Positions 1 to 5,974 of a stretch of DNA of 10,277 bases are shown one piece after another. Below the pieces are notes generated by a model that was given only the letters and a program-made list of their open reading frames with translations, made no database searches and was not told where the DNA came from. Location: NCBI GenBank assembly GCA_002403895.1, contig DHIQ01000244.1:10726-21002 (forward strand), given 5' to 3'. The number at the start of each line of letters is the position of its first letter. Within the stretch, counting starts at the first letter, position 1. The position numbers and the translations under genes are program-made. The stretch is from Candidatus Neomicrothrix sp. UBA4742. Lineage in GTDB: Bacteria; Actinomycetota; Acidimicrobiia; Acidimicrobiales; Acidimicrobilacustridaceae.

Positions 1-18
1 CCACCACCACCACCACCA
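1..18. repeat. CCA trinucleotide repeat (6 units) at the window edge
   Basis: Six uninterrupted CCA units open the window and may continue to the left. Read in the three + frames they encode Pro, Thr or His runs. All three frames are open across the repeat, so it probably lies inside, or at the end of, a coding region that starts outside the window. Such low-complexity runs are common in linkers and tails of high-GC genes. Confidence 0.8.
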
Positions 19-100
19 GCCCCGCGGGCGGGCCATGAGTCCGCCCCTCCGCCGTTGCCTTGGCCGCCCCATCCCTTCCCCGACATCGAGGACCTCATGA
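1..100 (+). other. Junction with an unseen upstream gene; reading frame unresolved
   Basis: Three readings are possible. (a) In frame 3 an upstream protein ends in a Thr run then SPAGGP, with stop TGA at 36-38; third positions there are almost all G/C. (b) In frame 2 an upstream protein ends at TGA 98-100, overlapping the MoxR start by the classic ATGA (97-100). (c) In frame 1 the sequence is open from base 1 into the MoxR gene, giving a Pro-rich N-terminal extension. I prefer (a) or (b), since MoxR proteins normally begin about 30 residues before the AAA+ core and ATG 97 has an SD-like GAGGA at 88-92. The window alone cannot decide. Confidence 0.35.
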
Positions 101-1110
101 CCGACCGGCAACCCGACGATCCGACCGACGGCAGGACCGACCGCGTTCCGCGTGAACGGATCGACTGGTTGACCCAGCGCGCCACCGCGCTGCGGGCCAA
201 CATCGAACAGGCAGTGCAGGGGAAGCCCCAGGTGGTTCGCCTGGCCGTCACCTGCCTCCTGGCCGAAGGGCATCTCCTGATCGAGGACGTTCCCGGCGTG
301 GGCAAGACCTCGCTGGCCCGGGCCATGGCCGCCTCGATCGACGGCAACTGGCACCGCATCCAGTTCACCCCCGACCTGCTGCCGTCGGACGTCACGGGCG
401 TGACCGTTTACCACCAGGCCCGGGAGACATTCGAGTTCCACCCCGGACCGGTGTTCGCCAACATCGTCATCGGTGACGAGATCAACCGGGCCTCGCCGAG
501 GACCCAATCCGCACTGCTCGAGGTCATGGATGAACGCCGGGTCACCGTCGACGCCCGGCCCCATCCGGTGCCGCGGCCGTTCATGGTGATCGCCACGCAG
601 AACCCGGTGGAAATGGACGGCACCTACCGCCTCCCTGAGGCACAGCTCGACCGATTCCTCCTGCGGGCCGAGGTCGGCTATCCCGACCACGACGCCGAGG
701 TCGAGATCTTGCAGACGCAGTCGTCCGGTTCGGTCGTCGACCACCTCTCACCGGTCATGACCACGGCCGAGGTGGGCATCATGATCTCCGTTGCCACCTC
801 CGTCTACGTCGACCCGGACATCCAGAGCTACATCGTCCGCCTGGCCCAGTCGCTGCGGGAGTCCCCCGAGGTTCGCCTGGCCGTCAGCCCCCGGGCCAGC
901 CTGGCCCTCATGCGGGCGGCACGGGCCCTGGCGGCCATGGACGGGCGCGGCTTCGTGATCCCCGAGGACGTGAAGGCTCTGGCTGTCCCCGTGTGGGCCC
1001 ACCGCATGATCCTCAGTGGCGAGGCGGCGCGCCACAACCTTTCGGCCGAGGACGTGATCAACGACACGCTGTCCACCACCGCAGTCCCCGCCGATTCGCG
1101 CGTGGGCTGA
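97..1110 (+). CDS. MoxR-family AAA+ ATPase
   Basis: A 337-residue cytoplasmic AAA+ ATPase of the MoxR type, thought to act as a chaperone-like remodeller for envelope or metal-insertion complexes together with vWA/DUF58 partners. Visible motifs: Walker A (DVPGVGKT, residues 64-71), Walker B (IVIGDEIN, 123-130), sensor 1 (VIATQNP, 164-170), an arginine-finger region (LPEAQLDRFLLR, 179-190) and the sensor-2 SPRA motif (264-267). The length is normal for the family and no key residue is missing. ATG 97 is chosen because GAGGA lies 4 nt upstream and the N-terminus then has usual family length; an in-frame TTG at 55 and open frame further left are alternatives. The DUF58 gene follows after 5 nt, so the two are surely co-transcribed. 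Family assignment is secure; the exact client is not known. Confidence 0.95.
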   Translation: MTDRQPDDPTDGRTDRVPRERIDWLTQRATALRANIEQAVQGKPQVVRLAVTCLLAEGHLLIEDVPGVGKTSLARAMAASIDGNWHRIQFTPDLLPSDVTGVTVYHQARETFEFHPGPVFANIVIGDEINRASPRTQSALLEVMDERRVTVDARPHPVPRPFMVIATQNPVEMDGTYRLPEAQLDRFLLRAEVGYPDHDAEVEILQTQSSGSVVDHLSPVMTTAEVGIMISVATSVYVDPDIQSYIVRLAQSLRESPEVRLAVSPRASLALMRAARALAAMDGRGFVIPEDVKALAVPVWAHRMILSGEAARHNLSAEDVINDTLSTTAVPADSRVG

Positions 1111-1115
1111 CGGCG

Positions 1116-2276
1116 ATGACCCGAGCCGGTTGGGCCGTGGCCGCCATGGGCGTGCTCCTGGGCGCGTCCGGCGTCGTCGCGCATCAACCCGCCCTGCTGG
1201 TACTGGCCGTCGGCTGTCTGGCCGCGCTCAGCTGTTCTGTGGTCACCAAGGCCGTTCGTCCTCGGCTCGACCTGGAGCGGCGCCTCGGACGGTCACGGGT
1301 AACCGCCGGTGAGGGCATCGCCGTCGCGCTGGTGGTCACCAACGCCAGTGCCCGCCCGAGCGCCGCCACGGTGGCGGTGGACTCATTGGAAGGGGAGCCG
1401 GTACGCGTCGCCATCCCCGCCATGGGCGGCCATGGCTCGCGGACCGTCGGCTACGACCTCCCCGCCGGCCGCAGAGGGGTGTTCACCTTGGCACCGCTCG
1501 TCGTCAGCCGGCCGGACCCGCTGGGGTTGACCCGAATCGCCCCGCTCACGAGCGATGAGGACCTCACCGTGTGGGTCCATCCCCGCACCATGCCCGTCGC
1601 CCCCATCCCCGCCGGCTACCAGCTCAGCGAGGACGGACCTCGCGGATCCGACGTGCAGCAGGGGGCGCTCGTCTTCCACTCCCTCCGGGAGTACGTGGTG
1701 GGTGACGACATCCGCCACATCCACTGGCGGTCCAGCGCGCACGCCGGCGACCTCCTCGTCCGCGAGACCCTGGAGACGACGACGCCCACCGCCGCCGTCG
1801 TGCTCGACACCCGGCGCGGTGTCCACACCGAGGCCTCGTTCGAGGAGGCCATCGAGATCGCCGCGTCCCTGGTCACCGCGTCGCTCCCCCACGGGGTGCC
1901 CGTGATCTTGGCCACCACCGGCGGACGATCGCTGTCAGCCGCCGACTCGGAGGACGCCCTCGATGAGTTGGCCGCCGTCACGCTCGATGACGGCGACGAG
2001 GCCGCCCTCTCGGGACTCGGGCGGTCGGGGTCACCCACCAGTCGCAGTAACGGCCTCGTCTTCGTCACCGGCTCACCGGGGGCGGCCGACGCCGCGACGA
2101 TCGCCGAGCTGTGTGCCCGCACCGCCAACACCACCGTGGTCTTGGTCGGCGACGGCAGCACCGGCAGCGACGCCCGTCAGCGAGGCCGCGCCGATCTCTC
2201 CGGGGTGACGGCCACCATCTTTCGGGTCGACACGTCGAGCGCCTTCGCCGCGCTGTGGAACCAGCGGCACCGCTGA
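1116..2276 (+). CDS. DUF58 domain membrane protein (vWA-like MoxR partner)
   Basis: A 386-residue protein with two hydrophobic N-terminal segments (about 5-22 and 26-44), a beta-rich middle part, and a DUF58 core. The hallmark is at residues 190-220, where LREYVVGDDIRHIHWRSSA includes the conserved GD, R and IxWRxSA positions, followed by LLVRE. The C-terminal part resembles a vWA fold (VVLDTRRG at 228-235, LVFVTGS at 314-320), but DTR replaces a canonical DxSxS metal site, as is usual in DUF58. Family knowledge: DUF58 proteins are encoded next to MoxR ATPases and are their presumed partners. ATG 1116 lies 5 nt after the MoxR stop, without a clear SD, implying translational coupling. Longer upstream readings would overlap MoxR and are unlikely. 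The stop shares one base with the next start (TGATG). Confidence 0.92.
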   Translation: MTRAGWAVAAMGVLLGASGVVAHQPALLVLAVGCLAALSCSVVTKAVRPRLDLERRLGRSRVTAGEGIAVALVVTNASARPSAATVAVDSLEGEPVRVAIPAMGGHGSRTVGYDLPAGRRGVFTLAPLVVSRPDPLGLTRIAPLTSDEDLTVWVHPRTMPVAPIPAGYQLSEDGPRGSDVQQGALVFHSLREYVVGDDIRHIHWRSSAHAGDLLVRETLETTTPTAAVVLDTRRGVHTEASFEEAIEIAASLVTASLPHGVPVILATTGGRSLSAADSEDALDELAAVTLDDGDEAALSGLGRSGSPTSRSNGLVFVTGSPGAADAATIAELCARTANTTVVLVGDGSTGSDARQRGRADLSGVTATIFRVDTSSAFAALWNQRHR

Positions 2277-4441
2277 TGGACCGACCCCGCCTTCCGCGGG
2301 TGGAACTGGCCGCCGTCGCGCTCCTGGCGATCATCGCCGGCCTGACCTGGTTGGCGCTGTTGCCGTGGCGGAGCCTGGCTGCCCTGGTGATCACCGCGGC
2401 ACTCACCGCCACCGCGCTGGTGGCGGTCCGAGCACTGCGGGGCCGACCGAGCGCCCTCATCGATCTTGCCGTGTCGGCCATCGCCTACGTCGTGATCGCC
2501 GGGCTGTTGCTGTACCGCTCCACCACCTTCGTCGGTCTGCCCACGATGGCCACCGTGCGAGCCATCGGCGACGGCCTGGTCAACGGGGTGGCCCGGACAC
2601 TGGCCAGCTCCGTTCCCGCTCCACCGACACCCGCCATCCGGCTGGTGCCGTTCACCGTCGCTTGGCTGGCCGGCTTCTGGGGGGCCACCCTCACCATCCG
2701 GAGCCGCTCGACGCTCACCCCCTGCCTGGCCGCCGTAGCCGGGTTCGTCTTCGGCTTCCTCATGAGCGGAGCCGACGATCTGGCCGGGTTGGCCGGGGCA
2801 CTGGTCGCCACCGTGGTGCTGTTCGTGGTGGTCCGCGTCGCCCGGCTGAGCGATCTGGATCGCCGGGGGACGGCTCGGCGAGCAGTGCGCTTCGGCGTGC
2901 CCGCCATCGTGGCGATCACGCTGGTCTCGGTTGGAGGCGCGTCGGTCGTCACCTTCACCGAACCCCCCTACGACATGCACGATCGAGAGCCCATCAGCAT
3001 CGACGCGCGCTCTGCACTGACCCCCCTGCGCCAGATCCAGGCCCGCATGAGCCTGCCCAAGCCCGTCACCATGTTCGACGTGCGTGTCGACGCGCCGGCC
3101 ACGGCCATCCCGAACTTCCGCCTCTCGGTGCTCGACCAATTCGACGGGTCCCAGTGGTCATCGTCGGAACACTTCGTCGAGGCCTCCAGCACCCTGGCCC
3201 CGGCGCCGCCGACCACCGCGGCCACCCAGACCATCACCACCGACGTGACGGTGCATGACCTGGACGGGTACTGGCTCCCCGAACTGGCCACACCCATCCA
3301 GGTGTCCCTCCCGCTGGTGGACGTCGGCGGGCAATCCCAGTCCCTGGCCATCCCCGCCCGAACCGTGGCCGGCCTGCACTACTCCGTGCAATCGGTCGTG
3401 TCCCGACCCTCCGTGGTCCAACTCCAAGCGGCCCAACCCTCCGTCGGGGACCCGTCGTGGGTGCAACTCCCCCCGGGGCCGATCGGCGACGTCGGCACCA
3501 TCAAGGCCGCCGCGGCCAAGGCGGTCGCCGGAGCGACGACGCCTTACGCCAAGCTCGCCGCTCTCCAGACCTACCTCGGATCGGCCCCGTTCCGCGTCAC
3601 TCGCGATGCGCCGGCGGGCCAGTCCTACGCCCGGATCGCCCAGTTCCTCACCGTGGACCACGCCGGCACCAGCGAGCAGTTCGCCACCGCCTACGCCCTG
3701 CTGGCCCGGGCTCTGGGGCTCCCAGCCCGCGTCGTCGCCGGATTCCGTCACGGCCCGCTGAAGGACGGTGCGACGACGGTCACGTCGGCTGATGCCTACG
3801 CCTGGGCCGAGGTGTCCCTCGCCGACCTGGGTTGGGTCCCGTTCGAATCCACGCCCGGTGCTGGCGAGCCGGCGCCGGACGCTCCTACCAGGCCCGCGGT
3901 GGTCGTCCCACCGGCCGATGAACCGAGCGCCGTTGACCCCAACGCCGCTCCGCAGAGCGCGGCCGCGCCCGAGTCGAGCGCGGCGACGGCCGGACCCGAC
4001 CTGATGGCAATTGCCGGCCTCGTCGCCGGCGCGCTGTTGATCGTGGTGCTGGTGGTCGTTCCGCTGATCGTGGTGCTGGTCCGGGCTCGTCGTACCCGCG
4101 CTCGGCGTCGGGCCCGCGCTCCCCGCGATCGGGTACTGGGCGCGTGGCGCCATGCCCTCGGCGTCGTGCGCCCACCCCCCGACCGTGCTCTCACCACCTT
4201 CACCGCCGCCGAAGTTGCGGGCCTGGTCGGCGTTCGCTTCGGTGACGACCTCGGCACCCAGATGGCGGGGCTGGGGGGCCTGGCCAACCGCGCCCGGTTC
4301 GACCCGGAACACGTTGCCGACGGCGATGCCTCAGCGGCGTGGGCCGCGGCTGACTCCTTCCGGGCCGCCACCCGCCGGCAGCTCCAACTTCGCACGCGGG
4401 TCCTGACCGCGGTAGATCCCCGGACGCTGCGGGGCACCTGA
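2276..4441 (+). CDS. TgpA-like membrane transglutaminase-fold protein, catalytic triad replaced
   Basis: A 721-residue protein with the DUF3488/transglutaminase/DUF4129-like architecture. Six or seven hydrophobic segments lie in residues 11-227 (about 11-30, 34-54, 62-82, 122-140, 148-165, 168-190, 205-227). A large extracytoplasmic part follows (230-575), with the transglutaminase-like domain at about 405-530, then a Pro/Ala-rich linker (530-575), one TM segment (576-603), an Arg-rich stop-transfer stretch (604-619), and a DUF4129-like cytoplasmic tail. Against Pseudomonas TgpA (GFCEHFA, DAHAWAEV, WVRVDPT, from memory) this protein has GTSEQFA (464-470), DAYAWAEV (506-513) and WVPFEST (520-526). 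The Cys, His and Asp thus become Ser466, Tyr508 and Glu524, and normal cross-linking or protease activity is doubtful. A binding or scaffold role is inferred. The start overlaps the DUF58 stop by one base, so translation is coupled. Confidence 0.9.
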   Translation: MDRPRLPRVELAAVALLAIIAGLTWLALLPWRSLAALVITAALTATALVAVRALRGRPSALIDLAVSAIAYVVIAGLLLYRSTTFVGLPTMATVRAIGDGLVNGVARTLASSVPAPPTPAIRLVPFTVAWLAGFWGATLTIRSRSTLTPCLAAVAGFVFGFLMSGADDLAGLAGALVATVVLFVVVRVARLSDLDRRGTARRAVRFGVPAIVAITLVSVGGASVVTFTEPPYDMHDREPISIDARSALTPLRQIQARMSLPKPVTMFDVRVDAPATAIPNFRLSVLDQFDGSQWSSSEHFVEASSTLAPAPPTTAATQTITTDVTVHDLDGYWLPELATPIQVSLPLVDVGGQSQSLAIPARTVAGLHYSVQSVVSRPSVVQLQAAQPSVGDPSWVQLPPGPIGDVGTIKAAAAKAVAGATTPYAKLAALQTYLGSAPFRVTRDAPAGQSYARIAQFLTVDHAGTSEQFATAYALLARALGLPARVVAGFRHGPLKDGATTVTSADAYAWAEVSLADLGWVPFESTPGAGEPAPDAPTRPAVVVPPADEPSAVDPNAAPQSAAAPESSAATAGPDLMAIAGLVAGALLIVVLVVVPLIVVLVRARRTRARRRARAPRDRVLGAWRHALGVVRPPPDRALTTFTAAEVAGLVGVRFGDDLGTQMAGLGGLANRARFDPEHVADGDASAAWAAADSFRAATRRQLQLRTRVLTAVDPRTLRGT

Positions 4442-4500
4442 GCGCGACCGCCGAGCGGATGAGCCACCGAAGTGGGGTGGTTGGGGCCGCCGGCACGAGG

Positions 4501-4506
4501 TAGACC
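4501..4506 (+). promoter_or_regulatory. Possible -10 element for the VOC gene (leaderless-type)
   Basis: TAGACC lies 7 nt before ATG 4514, in a 72-nt gap after the transglutaminase gene. This spacing fits a transcript that begins at or next to the start codon, as is common in actinomycetes. No good -35 is visible (a TGGTTG-like hexamer at 4478-4483 at best). GAGG at 4497-4500 could instead act as an SD, but it is 13 nt away, further than usual. Confidence 0.3.
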
Positions 4507-4513
4507 TCCGGCC

Positions 4514-5254
4514 ATGACCACGCGCCTGTTCTCCGTCGTCGTCGATGCCGCCGATCCTCGGGCCCTCGGCTTCTGGTGGCGCGATGCACTCGGGTGGGAG
4601 GTCATCTACCAGGCGGCGGACGAGGTCGTGGTGGTACCCCCGGGGGCGGGCGCCGTCGAGCGCGGACCGGGGCTGGTCTTTGTCGAGGTGGACGACCCCA
4701 AGCGAGGAAAGAACCGGGTGCACCTAGACCTAGCCAGCCAGTCGGTGGACGACCAGGCGGCGATCGTCGAGCGACTCATCGCAGCCGGTGCCACACCAGC
4801 CGGCGTCGGCCAGCGCGACGACGTGGACTGGGTGGTGCTGGCCGACCCCGAGGGCAATGAATTCTGCGTGCTCGACCCCCGCGACCGCTACCGAGGCGGA
4901 AGCGCGCTCGCCGCCATCGTGGTCGACGCCGCGGACCCGACGACGCTCGCTGCGTTCTGGGTGGCCGCCACCGGCCGATCGATCGGCTATCAGGACGACC
5001 AGATCGTCAGCCTCCGCTACCCGGATGGACTACTCCCCGACCTCGAACTCCTGCGCAACGCCGACCCTCGATCCGGGAAGAACCGGCTCCACCTCGACGT
5101 GGCGCCTTGGGCCGCCAGCGACCTCGATGCGGAGGTCAGCCGACTCGTCGCGCTAGGGGCCACTCCTGCCGATGTGGGCCAAGGCAGCGACGTCACCTGG
5201 GTGGTGCTCGCCGACCCCGAGGGCAACGAGTTCTGCGTGCTGCGGCCCCGCTGA
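4514..5254 (+). CDS. Tandem VOC (glyoxalase-like) domain protein
   Basis: A 246-residue cytoplasmic protein made of two homologous VOC domains, about residues 1-123 and 130-246, of the Glyoxalase_6-like type common in actinomycetes. Corresponding landmarks repeat with a 123-residue period: SVVVDAADP (7-15) and AIVVDAADP (134-142); KNRVHLDL (66-73) and KNRLHLDV (189-196); ADPEGNEFCVL (110-120 and 233-243). VOC proteins bind small molecules or metals and include lyases, dioxygenases and resistance proteins; the substrate cannot be told from the sequence, and true glyoxalase I activity is not implied. ATG 4514 fits the start of the first beta strand; an in-frame GTG at 4472 would add a Pro/Gly-rich stretch and is less likely. 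The two domains could form one pseudo-dimer. The gene is convergent with the small gene at 5269-5571. Confidence 0.88.
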   Translation: MTTRLFSVVVDAADPRALGFWWRDALGWEVIYQAADEVVVVPPGAGAVERGPGLVFVEVDDPKRGKNRVHLDLASQSVDDQAAIVERLIAAGATPAGVGQRDDVDWVVLADPEGNEFCVLDPRDRYRGGSALAAIVVDAADPTTLAAFWVAATGRSIGYQDDQIVSLRYPDGLLPDLELLRNADPRSGKNRLHLDVAPWAASDLDAEVSRLVALGATPADVGQGSDVTWVVLADPEGNEFCVLRPR

Positions 5255-5272
5255 GCGGCACGCCCCGCTCAG
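5251..5272. terminator. Putative bidirectional terminator holding both convergent stop codons
   Basis: CTGAGCGG (5251-5258) pairs perfectly with CCGCTCAG (5265-5272) around a 6-nt loop. The stop codon of the + strand VOC gene (5252-5254) lies in one arm and the stop codon of the - strand gene (5269-5271) in the other. The 8-bp stem is GC-rich but has no T tract on either side, as is usual for hairpin terminators in high-GC actinomycetes. Position between convergent genes supports the call; termination itself is inferred. Confidence 0.6.
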
Positions 5273-5571
5273 GGCAGGGTCTCCTCCCGAGTCAGGTCGA
5301 GGTTGCGGAAGACGGGCTCCCCCTCACACAGCTTGCCCAGTCGGGCGGCGAACTCGGCGGTCTCCGGTTTGGCCGAGTTGGCCATCGCGACCTCGTAGGA
5401 CGGGAACTCGACGATGTGGATGTAGGAGCCGGGCTTGTCCCGGTCGGCGCACTGCAGTGCCCGGGTGGGCAGATCGGCCTGACCCTCGACCGAGCTCGAC
5501 CATTCGTCCATCAAGGCGTTGAACTCGTCGATGCGCGACGAGTGGAATTCGATCAATTGCACGAACTTCAT
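5269..5571 (-). CDS. Small dimeric alpha/beta-barrel-like (ABM-type) protein, function unknown
   Basis: A 100-residue soluble protein. It starts with a strand (MKFVQLIEF, 1-9), then a helix with RIDEFNALMDEW (13-24), a second strand (SYIHIVEFPSY, 49-59), a helix (EVAMANSAKPETAEFAARL, 60-78), and an end with PVFRNLDL (86-93). This pattern fits the ferredoxin-like dimeric alpha/beta barrel (antibiotic biosynthesis monooxygenase or EthD-like) fold. I recall similar short hypothetical proteins in actinobacteria, but no reaction is known to me and I see no catalytic or haem-binding motif that would decide. ATG at 5571 is chosen because AGGGAG (5578-5583) sits 6 nt upstream; the open frame extending to 5643 has no family-like sequence. 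The gene ends within a palindrome shared with the VOC gene. Confidence 0.85.
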   Translation of the reverse strand: MKFVQLIEFHSSRIDEFNALMDEWSSSVEGQADLPTRALQCADRDKPGSYIHIVEFPSYEVAMANSAKPETAEFAARLGKLCEGEPVFRNLDLTREETLP

Positions 5572-5611
5572 GGCGATCTCCCTCGAACAGTTGGATCCAC
5601 CCCGCCTCTCG

Positions 5612-5641
5612 ACCTTACGACGAACCGGGCGTGGTTGTCCC
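5612..5641 (-). promoter_or_regulatory. Putative promoter of the small ABM-like gene
   Basis: On the - strand, GGGACA (5641-5636) resembles a -35 box and TAAGGT (5617-5612) matches the actinobacterial TAnnnT -10 pattern. The spacer is 18 nt. Transcription would begin near 5605 and give a leader of about 35 nt that includes the AGGGAG ribosome binding site. Sequence match only. Confidence 0.4.
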
Positions 5642-5679
5642 ACGAGGCGCTGGAGCTGAGCTCACGTCGCCACCCGCCG

Positions 5680-5862
5680 TCACGTAGTGAGGTCGAGCCC
5701 GACACCGATGGCCGTCGACGCCACGATGAAGGGCAGCGAGGTGGCCTGCAACAGCCCGGCGGCGACGGCGCTGCGAGTACCGACGCTCGATCGGTACAAC
5801 AACGCCGGGACCCCGCGGGCGGCCAACAATGCCAGCAGGAAGCCAGACTGGTGAACGACAGA
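5680..5862 (-). pseudogene. Remnant of a cation:proton antiporter (CPA-type) gene
   Basis: Between an in-frame stop at 5865-5863 and another at 5682-5680, the - strand encodes about 60 residues. From 5841 to about 5692 these read like a membrane stretch near the C-terminus of a Na+/H+ antiporter: FLLALLAARGVPALLY, then AVAAGLLQATSLPF and IVASTAIGVGLDL. The AGLLQATSLPFIV motif is typical of that family as I know it. The preceding TM helices (about 300 residues or more) and the last helix that normally follows are not found in any frame nearby. There is no plausible start codon. I infer a decayed gene or a piece left by a rearrangement. The identification rests on motif memory and needs a database search. 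Confidence 0.6.
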
Positions 5863-5962
5863 TCAGGCACAAGAACCTCCCGGGGTCGACACCTTCGTCC
5901 TCGCCAGGCCGATGCCGTTACGCCGGGTCTCAGCGCGGCCCCGACGGCGCAAGCGACGGGGA
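5863..5962. other. Intergenic stretch with nothing recognisable
   Basis: This is the right part of the 403-nt gap between the small - strand gene and the hydrolase gene. In all six frames I find only Arg/Cys/Pro-rich shadow reading and no family-like sequence, no clear inverted repeat and no RNA gene. If the antiporter remnant once extended upstream, that part would lie here, but it is not recognisable. Confidence 0.5.
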
Positions 5963-5968
5963 TACCTT
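5963..5968 (+). promoter_or_regulatory. Possible -10 element for the hydrolase gene (leaderless-type)
   Basis: TACCTT (TAnnnT pattern) ends 6 nt before ATG 5975, which would place transcription start at or beside the start codon. A weak -35-like CCGACG is at 5941-5946 with a 16-nt spacer. No convincing SD precedes the ATG, which favours a leaderless transcript. Confidence 0.35.
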
Positions 5969-5974
5969 GGACCC

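Noticed and set aside
2177..3139. 320-codon - strand frame opposite the N-terminal half of the transglutaminase protein
   Set aside because: Gly/His/Gln/Arg-rich shadow; the + strand frame encodes clear transmembrane helices.
3158..4312. Long open frame (384 codons) on the - strand opposite the transglutaminase gene
   Set aside because: Its product is Gly/Arg/His-rich low-complexity sequence without any family feature, and it mirrors the GC-rich third positions of the + strand gene. The + strand reading has domains and membrane segments.
4464..4475. CCAC-CGAA-GTGG mini-hairpin after the transglutaminase gene
   Set aside because: Only a 4-bp stem; expected by chance at this GC content and not followed by a T run.
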